DNA from: a candidate division TM6 bacterium GW2011_GWF2_32_72
GTDB lineage: Bacteria > Babelota > Babeliae > Babelales > GWF2-32-72
Direction: 5' to 3'
DNA: 64,000 nt
Assembly: GCA_000989525.1 (NCBI GenBank)
Contig: LBON01000002.1
Span: 447 to 64,446 of the forward strand
Shown piece after piece: positions 40,879-49,854 of the stretch. Under the pieces are notes generated by a model. The model worked only from the letters and a program-made list of their open reading frames with translations, did not search any database and had not been told where the DNA came from. A program made the translations under genes and the position numbers. Numbering within the stretch: position 1 is the first letter of the stretch; the number at the start of each line of letters is the position of its first letter.

Positions 40879-40927
40879 AGACATGCGATAAGGTGTATTA
40901 AATATTTTAAAAAGATGCAACTTAAAA
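40879..40927 (-). promoter_or_regulatory. Duplicated upstream element, copy before exported adenylate kinase
   Basis: This matches 39895-39943 with about five differences in 49 bases, at a similar distance (25 bases) upstream of the start. It also argues for the GTG start: the element would lie inside the coding region if the longest frame were used. Confidence 0.55.
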
Positions 40928-40945
40928 TTTTATTTATAATTAAAT

Positions 40946-40975
40946 GAAAAAAAGAGGCCCATAAAGAGGACCTCT
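40946..40975 (-). terminator. Intrinsic terminator
   Basis: On the minus strand AGAGGTCC and GGGCCTCT pair with one imperfect position around seven bases, followed by TTTTTTT. It lies just beyond the probable original end (about 40998) of the secreted TIM-barrel-like gene. Confidence 0.8.
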
Positions 40976-40997
40976 CAATTCAACTATTTTTTAAAAT

Positions 40998-42244
40998 TTA
41001 ACCACGATTGGCCTTCCAATACGCAGTCAATTTAGGAAACATTTCTCTCAATTCAACACGAGCCGCTTTTGCCCATAAATTTAGGCATCACCTATCTTTT
41101 CAGCCACAACCCACGGATCCAAAGGAGATGATTCAACCTTCCACCAAACATCTTTTGGCATTTTATGTTTTGTCAAATACGGAAGCCAAGAAAAACGATT
41201 ATACCAAACGCCATCGTAATGCCTTAAAGTCTGCGCAATCAAACCAAAATCACGATCTTTCTGCAGCTGACCAAGCAAAATCAGCCCTATATAATTAACA
41301 TAAATATTATTTTCAGCCAAGAACTGAGTATTAGATTTATAATCATTTCTAAATGTTGCCAAAATTATAGGGTCATTTTTTTCACTCAAACCTTGTAAAA
41401 AACCCTTATAAAACCAGTTATTATTAATTAAAACCATATAAACGGCAAACTTTGCTTTAGGAAGTTTTTTTCGTACATGTTTTTTAATTTTTTCGGCAAT
41501 ATTTTTCGATTGTGTTTGTAAAAAATTATAATATGAATTAAACATTTTATATTTACGTAAAAAATTAACTCTTTGCGCAACTGTCTTTAAATTTCTTCCC
41601 ACAAAAATTTTTAAGTTCTGGCCCCAAAATAAATTCCAACTAAAATCAGAAAAATCCATTTTATCAGAATACATAGAAGCTTGATTCTGCGCATGATACA
41701 TTTCTAGATCAAAAAATACACCTGAAATTTGAACCTTTTCATCAAAGACTTTATTCCACATATCCATAAATTTATCAAATGGATCTAAAAACTCTTGCTT
41801 CCAATAATTATCAAAATCTAGTGGATTTGGAATTTTATCAAATCGTCTACCAAAAATATCAACCACACAGGTAACTGGCTTTATCCTACCAAAGTTACTC
41901 GTCAATTCTGTACCTAAAAAAATTTTCGGCATCTCTTTTTTTGATTTTGCACATAACATATATAATTTATCAAAAATCTTTTTTGCTATTTCAAATATTT
42001 TTTCTGTTTGATTCTGCCTTTCAGAAATTTTACTAAAATACAGTTCCGGATTAAATCTAATCCATAATAAATTAAGATTCGCCTTAAAAATCAATTCTGC
42101 GGCCGCTTCTTCCACTCCGTCAAGATTATCTAAATCCATCCATCCACATTTTATTTTTTGATAATCAAAAAAGTCCAAGCCTTTTTCTGCCAAAATATTT
42201 AAATTCAAGAAAAGATAACAATAAAATATTATTTTCGCCTTCAT
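40998..42244 (-). CDS. Secreted TIM-barrel-like protein, frameshifted C-terminus
   Basis: The intact frame is 41081-42244, 387 residues. A signal peptide occupies about 1-19 (MKAKIIFYCYLFLNLNILAE). The rest has features of a glycoside-hydrolase-like barrel, such as KIFLGTELTSNF and ISGVFFDLEMYHAQ, where an acidic pair sits at the end of a strand, but I cannot name a family. The frame stops at 41081-41083 with ...VVAEKIGDA. In another frame the sequence continues from about 41085 to a TAA at 40998-41000 as NLWAKAARVELREMFPKLTA and a few more residues. This looks like genuine coding, and the terminator follows it, so a one-base frameshift has probably cut off ~26 residues, or there is a sequencing error. 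Confidence 0.6.
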
Positions 42245-42395
42245 TTACAAACCCCCATTTTTTTTACAAAACTCTCCTATATAAACATAACAAACATAAA
42301 AAACATAAAGCAATAGATTCAAAAAAATCGCATTACATAAACTCATTACAAATGTTAAACTAAACTTTTTGAACAGCTAAAAAAAAGGACTATTT

Positions 42396-45113
42396 ATGAT
42401 TCCAATAAAACTTCAACTTAAAAACTTTTTAAGCTATGGCTCAGAGATACAAACTATAAATTTTGAAAATTATCCACTTATTTGCCTTTCTGGAAAAAAT
42501 GGTCACGGAAAATCTGCCCTACTTGATGGAATTACTTGGGCTATTTGGGGACAAGCTAGAAAAACAGGTGCAACTGTAAAACCGGATCAAGGACTTTTAA
42601 GGCTTGGGCAGACCCAGATGATGGCGAGTTTAGACTTTGAATTCAATAAGCAGATTTACAGAGTCAAACGAGAGTTTTTCAAAACATACGGCAAACCCGT
42701 TCAAAATTTAGATTTTGCCCTAATACAAAGCGATGGCACGTCAAAATCTTTATCTGAAAAAAATATACGTTCCACTCAAGAAATTATTGAAAAAACACTA
42801 GGTCTTGATTACGAAACCTTCAGCAACTCGGCTTTTATACGACAGGGCAATTCAAATGAATTTTCCAAAAAATCTCCAAAGGATCGCAAAGAAGTCTTAT
42901 CAAATATTCTTGGACTTAATAAATTCGAAAAAATTCGACTTCTTGCCGCTGAAAAAATTCGTAATCTAAAAACTAAAATATCAGGAATCGAACAAGTTCA
43001 AGAACATTTAAAACAAGAAGCAGAAAAAAAAGGGCTAGTTGAATCTCAAACCAAAGAAATCAAACAATTCATCAAAGAAATCTTGGAACAAGAAACAGAT
43101 ATCGAAAAAGAACTAAAAAAAATTCAAAGCAAAGAAAATGAACTCAATCAAAAACAACAAATCAAAAAACAATGGCTTGAAAAAAAGGAAAACAATTTAA
43201 AATTAAAACAAGAACTTGAAAGAAAACTACTAAATACAATATCTTTATGGAAAAACACACATAAAAAATTACTTCAACAACCTAATTTAAATAAACTTGA
43301 ACAACAAAAACATGAGGCCAACAAACATTTAAACTTATTGCAGCAACAATTGCAGAAAAACCTAGAATCAAAAGAATCTCTGTTAGGTCTGAAAGAACAG
43401 GAAAACAAACTAATATCTGAATTAAATGCTGAATACACAAAAAAAACACAAACAAAAGAGATGGAACTTGAAAAGAACAAAGATCAAATAACCTTTATAC
43501 AAAAAAGAATCGCTGAGGAAGACAAGTTAGTTGCCGAATTTGAAAAAAATTACCTAGAAATTACAAATCAAATAAAACAACTTTCCAAAGACCTTATTTT
43601 TTATGAGGGGTGTTTAAAAAAACGAGAAATCCAAGAAAGAACATTAGAAAAAGGCAAAAACCATTATCAAAAATGGATAACTCAAGCAAATCTACATCAG
43701 TCTGAACTTAAAGAAATAACCCTTCGCAAAACAGTCGCTCACGACCTAACTAATCCATGTTGCCCTCTGTGCGAACAAAATCTTTCTCTTTCGCGTAAAA
43801 AATTCCTAGCTACAAAGTTGGAAAAACAAGAACAAGCAACTTTACATAAATTTAATCGTCTAAAAACTTTGATTCCTAAACTCAAAGAAAAACTAATCGC
43901 AGACCATGAACTATTTAAAGAACTCAAAGAACAAGAAGAAAAACAAAGAGAACTTAAAGCTAAAATTAAAAATCTTGCTGAAAAGCAAACTGAACTTTCT
44001 GCATCTTTAGCCAAACAACAAGAACTAAAATTAAAACAACAGCTAGAAATCCAAAAACATGAAAAGGAACAAATAAGCCTCACAGAAGAATTTAAGACTC
44101 TTGAGCACACTCAATTACTCGCTCTTCAAAAAAATAACACCTTGAGCGAAATTAGAGCCAAAATAATTGAATTTCAGACTCAACTTGAGGCTTCAAAATA
44201 CAATTCTCAAGAACATAAAAAAATACAAGAGCAACTCGAAAGGCTTGAAGAGGAAATTCGATTTTGCGTAAACATCCAGACTGAAGAAGCTCTGCAACAA
44301 CAAAGAAAAGAAACCATCCATGAATATTGCATAGCTCTAAGAAATCAAAAAATAAATTTATTAAAGTCAGAAGTTGAGCTTAAAACTGTTGATACATTAG
44401 ATTTGGATCTAGAACAAACCTTGCAAAACAAAAATGATCATCTAGAAAAGCAACGCGAAACACAAAAAACAAAAGAAGCAAGCCTCAAAAGGCTTGCTAG
44501 TTTAGAAACTCTCAAAGAAAAAATCACAGAATCTGAAAAAAAACATTTTGAACAAGAAAAAGAAAAAAACAAAATTTATGAAGAAGCCCAAGAACTTTCG
44601 GCAATTTATCAGGCCATGAGCAAAGATGGAATTCAAGCTTTGTTAATAGAAGACGCTCTTCCAGAAATAGAACAAGAAGCTAATTTAATTTTAGGCAAAC
44701 TAACCAATAATCAGGCGCAGATTTTTATTGAATCGTTAAAAGATCTAAAAAGCGGTGGTGTCAAAGAGACTCTAGATATTAATATTTCCGATAACATGGG
44801 TATTCGACCGTACGAAATGTTCTCTGGCGGTGAAGCCTTCCGAATAGATTTTGCCCTTAGAGTGGCTATCTCTAAATTATTAGCCCGAAGATCCGGCACC
44901 TGCCTGCAAACATTAATAATCGATGAAGGTTTTGGATCTCAAGATGAAGAAGGGTTAAATTTAATAATGGAAGCCATCCACAGAATTCAAGAAGATTTTT
45001 CCAAAATTATTGTAGTTTCTCATCTGCACAGCATGAAAGATCACTTTCCCGCCCACTTTTTAATTGAAAAAGGTCTAGGCGGAAGCTCCGTTCGAATTCT
45101 TGAGCAAAGTTAA
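42396..45113 (+). CDS. sbcC: SbcC/Rad50-family exonuclease ATPase subunit
   Basis: SbcC with the nuclease SbcD cuts hairpins and protein-blocked DNA ends. The 905-residue product has an N-terminal ATPase half with Walker A SGKNGHGKSALLDG at about residues 32-45, two long coiled-coil arms (about 180-440 and 470-760), a zinc hook CPLCEQ at about 452-457, and a C-terminal half with the signature FSGGEAFRIDFALRVA, Walker B LIIDEGFGSQDEEGL and VVSHLHSM. All ABC motifs are present. sbcD is not next to it. AAAAAAGGAC precedes the ATG; a terminator follows at 45144-45175. Confidence 0.95.
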   Translation: MIPIKLQLKNFLSYGSEIQTINFENYPLICLSGKNGHGKSALLDGITWAIWGQARKTGATVKPDQGLLRLGQTQMMASLDFEFNKQIYRVKREFFKTYGKPVQNLDFALIQSDGTSKSLSEKNIRSTQEIIEKTLGLDYETFSNSAFIRQGNSNEFSKKSPKDRKEVLSNILGLNKFEKIRLLAAEKIRNLKTKISGIEQVQEHLKQEAEKKGLVESQTKEIKQFIKEILEQETDIEKELKKIQSKENELNQKQQIKKQWLEKKENNLKLKQELERKLLNTISLWKNTHKKLLQQPNLNKLEQQKHEANKHLNLLQQQLQKNLESKESLLGLKEQENKLISELNAEYTKKTQTKEMELEKNKDQITFIQKRIAEEDKLVAEFEKNYLEITNQIKQLSKDLIFYEGCLKKREIQERTLEKGKNHYQKWITQANLHQSELKEITLRKTVAHDLTNPCCPLCEQNLSLSRKKFLATKLEKQEQATLHKFNRLKTLIPKLKEKLIADHELFKELKEQEEKQRELKAKIKNLAEKQTELSASLAKQQELKLKQQLEIQKHEKEQISLTEEFKTLEHTQLLALQKNNTLSEIRAKIIEFQTQLEASKYNSQEHKKIQEQLERLEEEIRFCVNIQTEEALQQQRKETIHEYCIALRNQKINLLKSEVELKTVDTLDLDLEQTLQNKNDHLEKQRETQKTKEASLKRLASLETLKEKITESEKKHFEQEKEKNKIYEEAQELSAIYQAMSKDGIQALLIEDALPEIEQEANLILGKLTNNQAQIFIESLKDLKSGGVKETLDINISDNMGIRPYEMFSGGEAFRIDFALRVAISKLLARRSGTCLQTLIIDEGFGSQDEEGLNLIMEAIHRIQEDFSKIIVVSHLHSMKDHFPAHFLIEKGLGGSSVRILEQS

Positions 45114-45143
45114 AAAAAACTCTCTTGAACAAGTCAAACAATA

Positions 45144-45175
45144 AAAAAGCCACCGAAATTAATCAATGGCTTTTT
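45144..45175. terminator. Terminator of sbcC
   Basis: AAAAAGCCA and TGGCTTTTT pair around a 14-base loop, with a T tract after it, 30 bases past the sbcC stop. Confidence 0.8.
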
Positions 45176-45259
45176 GTTAGATTTCTAACATCTACAAAAT
45201 ACGTGGCTATTTTACCTTTTAGAATTTTGCGGGGAATGTGGAAATCTGTTTCAATTTTA

Positions 45260-45293
45260 AAAAGAGGGGGTAGACCCAGAGCGGATCTACCCT
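45260..45293 (-). terminator. Intrinsic terminator
   Basis: On the minus strand GGGTAGA and TCTACCC pair around 11 bases and are followed by CCTCTTTTT. It ends the small membrane-protein gene at 45308. Confidence 0.7.
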
Positions 45294-45307
45294 AAGATTA
45301 AGTTGAC

Positions 45308-45784
45308 TTATTTTCTTCTACGAACAGGAGCTGCTTGTTTTACAGGAGCTTTTTTAACTTCTTTACTTAAGATGTGAAGTTTTCTCAAGCCAGATTTGGT
45401 TTTACCCATTGTCCAGTTGTAAGAAGCTTTTGTAGCCTTCTTAACTTTACCAAACAAACCTAGCTTGTAAGTTGCGTAAGCTATAGCTGTAGGAACAACT
45501 ACTGCAGCAGTTACAATACCTGTTCTGCTGTAACCATTTCTGCTTATCCAAAGGTTCCTTATTGCAACCTTACCAAAAGTAGTATCACCTTTAGCACATG
45601 CTAAATCAGCAAAACTTTTTTGACCGTCAAAAGAGGCAATGTTTTCTTCTGAACCGTAAAACTCATTAAGAGCTTCGTGAAAGCCAGCCATAGTATTTAA
45701 TTCTGCCATCTCAGGCGTGATTGTTTCGCTAGCATTTAAACCAGCTACTGACATTAATGATATTAATAATAGGTTCTTTTTCAT
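45308..45784 (-). CDS. Small exported/membrane protein with basic tail, unknown function
   Basis: The product has 158 residues. A signal peptide is at about 1-18 (MKKNLLLISLMSVAGLNASE), followed by an acidic helical part (about 20-75), a hydrophobic segment at about 90-112 (GIVTAAVVVPTAIAYATYKL), and a strongly basic C-terminus ending VRRRK. It probably spans the inner membrane with the basic tail in the cytoplasm, perhaps touching nucleic acid or lipid head groups; this is inference. The ATG at 45782-45784 has a perfect GGAGGTG five bases upstream, which suggests high translation. A frame reaching 45829 is not used. No family is recognised. Confidence 0.6.
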   Translation of the reverse strand: MKKNLLLISLMSVAGLNASETITPEMAELNTMAGFHEALNEFYGSEENIASFDGQKSFADLACAKGDTTFGKVAIRNLWISRNGYSRTGIVTAAVVVPTAIAYATYKLGLFGKVKKATKASYNWTMGKTKSGLRKLHILSKEVKKAPVKQAAPVRRRK

Positions 45785-46344
45785 GAGAACACCTCCAATA
45801 AATGGGTTATTAAAAACGATACTTACCACGTATCTAAGGTATAGATTAAACTATGAGGCAACTTCCTCAATGGGGCCAAGTTTTTACCAATTATTATTGA
45901 CTCTCTGAAAATATCAAAGCATACCTCTTGATCTTTTGCTTCAAATACTAAATATGAACTTCAAAAAAGAATTAAAGCTTTTATTCTAAACCACTTACTC
46001 AATCATGGAATTGAAGTTTGGAGCAGCCTCCTTAATTTCAATTAGTCAAGTCCCGAAATGAGTAGCAAAAAATTAACACTAATTGAAAAAACACAAAGCT
46101 ATAAAAAAACAAGCTAAAAAACCAATAAAACATACTGTTTAACAGTTTTTTCAACCAATAGATCAACCTTACTATCAACTTAATGCTAAATTAAATATTA
46201 AAAAAGCATCCTAAACAGACTTGATTTATATCGATTACAACTCATTCAAGGCATATTTTAACAATAACCCTTGAATTCATTGGCTCAAATTCGCCAATAT
46301 TTTCTAAATGATCTAAAAAATCTTCACCGAATGGATAAAAATAA
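45785..46344. other. Gene-free AT-rich interval
   Basis: This is about 560 bases with stop codons in all frames and no reading frame that looks coding. It holds the leader of the small membrane-protein gene on its left side. I see no tRNA, no clear repeat and no recognisable regulatory RNA in it. Confidence 0.5.
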
Positions 46345-46382
46345 ATAAAAAAACTGGCCCCAGGCAATTAAGCCCAGAGCCA
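46345..46382 (-). terminator. Intrinsic terminator
   Basis: On the minus strand TGGCTCTGGGC and GCCTGGGGCCA pair along 11 positions, three of them G-T, around six bases, followed by a T-rich run. It ends the 46426-48093 gene. Confidence 0.75.
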
Positions 46383-46425
46383 AGTAAATGGAGATTAATG
46401 AACATTTTTAAATTATTTTATTCTC

Positions 46426-48093
46426 TTATTTTTTATTAGATAAAACCTTTTTCATTGCAGTATGAGCACCAGAACTAAATGGACTAATTTTTTCACCTGC
46501 ACCCATATATGGTGAAGAAGCTAAATTAGAATAATCCATATTCTCCATCCAATGCTTTTGTTCGCCCGCAGAAAGTCCTTTAAACTTGTTCCATAACCAA
46601 GTACTACCTATAATTGCAGCACCACTCAATGTTGCTACGGTGGCAATGCAAGCTGCAGCACCAACAGCTAATCCACCAAAAATACCCGTGGTTTTTATTT
46701 TGTTTTCTTTTGCATAACTTATTCCAGAATTTACAGCGTTAACGGCAGAGCCAAATGTTTTTGACACACCTTTAAACCCTTTAACAGCACCAACATAGTC
46801 GTTCAATGATTTATTACTTTCAATCAATTGGCTCATAGAATCTTGAACCTTTATTTTGCCTGCCTTAGAAAAAAGCCCCTCATCTGAACCAAGTGTTTGC
46901 TTAATAATATGAATTAAATTTTCTGTATCAATAACTAACTGGTGATAATCAGCCTTAGGATTTATTGTTTGTTCTTCGATCTCTTTTTTGGCTTTATCAA
47001 TTAATTGATTAAATTCTTTTATAATCTTATTAAAAACAAGACCAATTTTTTGATAAGAATGAACCTTATCTTTAACATCAACATCTATTTTAAAATCTTT
47101 GGCTAAATCTGTTAATACATCCCATGCTTTATCTTTATATGACATATCACATTCAGGGTCCAAACCGTCTTTTTTAATCAATTCATAAAAACATGTTAAT
47201 TTTTCCAACGAACTAGAAATATGTTCACCATTTTTTGACCAAAAGATACTCATTTTCCGACCAACTTTTACCAATTCAGCGACGTTTTTAGCCAAATCGT
47301 AAACTTCTTCATCTGACATATTCTGTTTTTTAACTTCATCAGCTAATAATCCAGTAAATTTCAACACGGATTTGGTCTTTTTTAAATCTTCAATGGTATC
47401 TGCACCTAACACGTTACCGATGGCAGATTCAACCTTTTGATTAACCCAACTCGATTTTTTAGTATGCTTCGATGATAAATTTTGAGCATCTTGATCCACA
47501 TTAACTTTGCTTGAATCGACGTCAGTAGACGAAGCCTTATCTTCGTTGGAAACCGAATTAATAGATAATCCCTCTTTCAAAGATTTATCGCCATCTTCTT
47601 TACCCATAATTGTGCTACCCAAATTGCTCAAATAAGAATAAGAGCCAGAAACTCCACTTTTAACAGCGCCATATACACCAGAAGTACCATTTTTTACGGA
47701 ACACCAAGCAGATGCCCATAAATTTGATTGATCATTCAAAGCAGAGACATCCAATGTTTTTCCAGACGGTCCTGTTAAATCAGGATTAGATAAAACACTG
47801 ATATTAGAATCTATTTTCAAATTTTCCAATTCTGCTGGTTCTTGAACTGTGTCAAAAAAATCATCATCACTACTATCGCTAAGATCATCTTCATAACCAT
47901 CATTAACGTTAATTGCACCATTCAAATCACTCAAAAAAGAATAAGTGCCAGAAACACCATTTTTAACAGTGCCATAAACACCAGAGGTGCCATTTTTTAC
48001 GGAACCCCAGGCAGAAGCCCATAAAGATGAGCAAGTAGAATCATAACCATATAAGAGTAAAAAGAATGCGAATGCATACTTAATGTATTTCAT
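46426..48093 (-). CDS. Exported protein with duplicated N-terminal motif, unknown function
   Basis: The product has 555 residues. A signal peptide is at about 1-22. Two copies of a ~40-residue motif follow: SLWASAWGSVKNGTSGVYGT at about 24-43 and NLWASAWCSVKNGTSGVYGA at about 130-149, each continuing VKxGVSGxYS. The middle (about 220-460) is helical with VDVKDKVHSYQKIG and similar stretches. A hydrophobic segment (about 480-508, GGLAVGAAACIATVATLSGA) could cross or insert into a membrane. The C-terminus is short and polar. The ATG at 48091-48093 has GGAGG six bases upstream. No family is recognised; the layout would suit a membrane-associated or exported factor. Confidence 0.6.
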   Translation of the reverse strand: MKYIKYAFAFFLLLYGYDSTCSSLWASAWGSVKNGTSGVYGTVKNGVSGTYSFLSDLNGAINVNDGYEDDLSDSSDDDFFDTVQEPAELENLKIDSNISVLSNPDLTGPSGKTLDVSALNDQSNLWASAWCSVKNGTSGVYGAVKSGVSGSYSYLSNLGSTIMGKEDGDKSLKEGLSINSVSNEDKASSTDVDSSKVNVDQDAQNLSSKHTKKSSWVNQKVESAIGNVLGADTIEDLKKTKSVLKFTGLLADEVKKQNMSDEEVYDLAKNVAELVKVGRKMSIFWSKNGEHISSSLEKLTCFYELIKKDGLDPECDMSYKDKAWDVLTDLAKDFKIDVDVKDKVHSYQKIGLVFNKIIKEFNQLIDKAKKEIEEQTINPKADYHQLVIDTENLIHIIKQTLGSDEGLFSKAGKIKVQDSMSQLIESNKSLNDYVGAVKGFKGVSKTFGSAVNAVNSGISYAKENKIKTTGIFGGLAVGAAACIATVATLSGAAIIGSTWLWNKFKGLSAGEQKHWMENMDYSNLASSPYMGAGEKISPFSSGAHTAMKKVLSNKK

Positions 48094-48285
48094 AATAACC
48101 TCCAAATACATATAATCTAAACCATTTGATTATATTCTACCCAAAACCTTAATTATAACAACCACCCCTCTAAAAACATTTACAGATAGGCATTTTCTTT
48201 AAAACGACGCCCCGAGAAGATTCAAAACAAGCCTCTAAAGCTTCAATATGAATAAAAAACCTTAAACTCATTGATTTTTAGGTAC

Positions 48286-48320
48286 AAAAAAGCCGCCAGA
48301 TAAGTTCTGGCGGCTTTTTT
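48286..48320 (-). terminator. Terminator of the ribosomal protein operon
   Basis: AAAAAAGCCGCCAG and CTGGCGGCTTTTTT form a perfect 14-bp stem around seven bases. It lies 31 bases beyond the rplQ stop and is the strongest hairpin in the window. Confidence 0.93.
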
Positions 48321-48350
48321 AAAGCTTAATTCTAATAAGATTAGGCTAGC

Positions 48351-48707
48351 TTACACCCACTCTAGTCTTGCCATGGTGGCAGTATCACTCTTTCTTTGTC
48401 CCATAGGGATAATTCGAGTATAACCACCTGGTCTTTCGACATATTTAGGTGCAATTTCCACAAAAAGCTTGTCCAAAGCTTCCTTTTTATAAGGAAGAAT
48501 AGAAAGAGCTCTTCTTCTATGGCTAAACTCGTTGCCTTGTCTTGCAATTGTAACAAGTTTTTCAACCAAACGTTTAACTTCTTTGATGTTTGTCTTGGTT
48601 GTAACTAAATGGCCATATTCAATTAAGTGAATTGCCTGATTTCTCAAGTAAGCTCTTCTATAAGAGCTTTTCATATTAAGTTTTTTCTTACCAATTTGAT
48701 GCTTCAT
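48351..48707 (-). CDS. rplQ: 50S ribosomal protein L17
   Basis: L17 binds domain III of 23S rRNA near the tunnel exit. The 118-residue product begins MKHQIGKKKLNMKSSYRRAY, and LRNQAIHLIEYGHLVTTKTN is a clear match to the family; the usual RK(L)GR reads QIGKKKLNM. It is the last gene of the operon, 14 bases after rpoA, followed by the perfect terminator at 48286-48320. The length is near the bacterial minimum. Confidence 0.95.
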   Translation of the reverse strand: MKHQIGKKKLNMKSSYRRAYLRNQAIHLIEYGHLVTTKTNIKEVKRLVEKLVTIARQGNEFSHRRRALSILPYKKEALDKLFVEIAPKYVERPGGYTRIIPMGQRKSDTATMARLEWV

Positions 48708-48721
48708 GATTGAACCTTCAA

Positions 48722-49801
48722 CTAACTGCGTTTCTTTTCATTTGCTAACCGTCTACGCTCTCTGTCTTCAAGCAATTTCTGAACATTTTCTTCTTTAATG
48801 TCCATACCGAATGCAAGACCGAACGCCTTCATACTATCTTTCACTTCATTAAGGGACTTGCGACCAAAATTCTTGATTTTCAAACTATCTTCATCAGATA
48901 GGTTTACAAGATCAATAATTCTCTTAATTCCAGCATTAATCAAGCAATTATGCGCCCTAACAGAAAGTTCTAATTCATCTATAGGCTTCAAAAGAAGATC
49001 TACAGGCACACCTTTCAATCCAAATTCTTCTGCATCCAAAGGTGTATCTTCTTCTTCTTCTTCAGGAGACTTAGAGATTTCGTTGAAAGGAATTTCTGCA
49101 CTAGCTAAGAAATGTTCAAGTTGAGTTCTTAATACAGACACAGCATAATAAAGAACATCTAGTGGATTTTCTGAACCATTTGTTTCTATGATAAGAATCA
49201 ATTTATCATAATCAATTTCTTTACCAACACGTGTTTTTTCCACGTCAAAACTTACTCTTCGTACAGGAGAAAACATAGCATCTAAGTAAATGCGACCATC
49301 TTCTTGCAAAGGTTTATCTACAGGCCATTTAGCAGCTTGATAACCTCTTCCTGGCTCTACAAAAAACTCTACTTCAAGTTTTCCACCTGGAGAAACATGT
49401 GCTATTACATCATCTAAATTAATCAATTCTAAGTTTTCATCAGCCTTGATATCACTAACCTTTACAACAGATTCACCTTCTACTGAAAGAGTCATCTTGC
49501 CAGGTTTGCCATCTTTGCTTTTTACTACAATCGACTTAATATTTAAAATCAATTGAGTAGCATCTTCCACGACACCCTCAATAGAGGAAAACTCGTTATT
49601 GATACCACTTACAACAATTGAAGTAACCGCTGATCCCTCAATGCCTCCAAGCAAAATTCTTCGAATAGCATTACCAAAAGTAACACCAAAACCAGATTCC
49701 AACGGTTGAGCAACCAACTCCCCGTAAGTTTCTGTTATGTTTTTTTTATTCCAACTTAATTTCGGAATAATCAATGGTCTATATTCTCTCTTATTATCCA
49801 T
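48722..49801 (-). CDS. rpoA: RNA polymerase alpha subunit
   Basis: Alpha dimerises to nucleate RNA polymerase and binds UP elements and activators. The 359-residue product has the N-terminal domain (VTFGNAIRRILLGGIEGSAV near residues 39-58; VEPGRGYQAA near 147-156) and the C-terminal domain, ELELSVRAHNCLINAGI then FGRKSLNEVK, where the promoter-binding Arg and Asn-Cys-Leu residues are kept. The linker between them is unusually acidic (EEEEED), and a basic tail RERRRLANEKKRS follows. Length is above the usual ~330. Confidence 0.97.
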   Translation of the reverse strand: MDNKREYRPLIIPKLSWNKKNITETYGELVAQPLESGFGVTFGNAIRRILLGGIEGSAVTSIVVSGINNEFSSIEGVVEDATQLILNIKSIVVKSKDGKPGKMTLSVEGESVVKVSDIKADENLELINLDDVIAHVSPGGKLEVEFFVEPGRGYQAAKWPVDKPLQEDGRIYLDAMFSPVRRVSFDVEKTRVGKEIDYDKLILIIETNGSENPLDVLYYAVSVLRTQLEHFLASAEIPFNEISKSPEEEEEDTPLDAEEFGLKGVPVDLLLKPIDELELSVRAHNCLINAGIKRIIDLVNLSDEDSLKIKNFGRKSLNEVKDSMKAFGLAFGMDIKEENVQKLLEDRERRRLANEKKRS

Positions 49802-49854
49802 TTAGTCTCCTGATATAGATAAAACAACCCCTAAACAAAACCAATATCCCAGCA

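Noticed and set aside
40855-40920. Longer N-terminus for the exported adenylate kinase (ATG at 40884 or further up)
   Set aside because: No Shine-Dalgarno precedes these starts, and the added part coincides with the duplicated upstream element.
41008-41298. Rightward 96-residue frame near 41 kb
   Set aside because: It is antisense to the secreted TIM-barrel-like gene and has no ribosome site or coding signs.
45785-46344. Hidden small gene or riboswitch in the long gap
   Set aside because: All six frames are broken by stops and I could not find a conserved aptamer core or a regular stem set.
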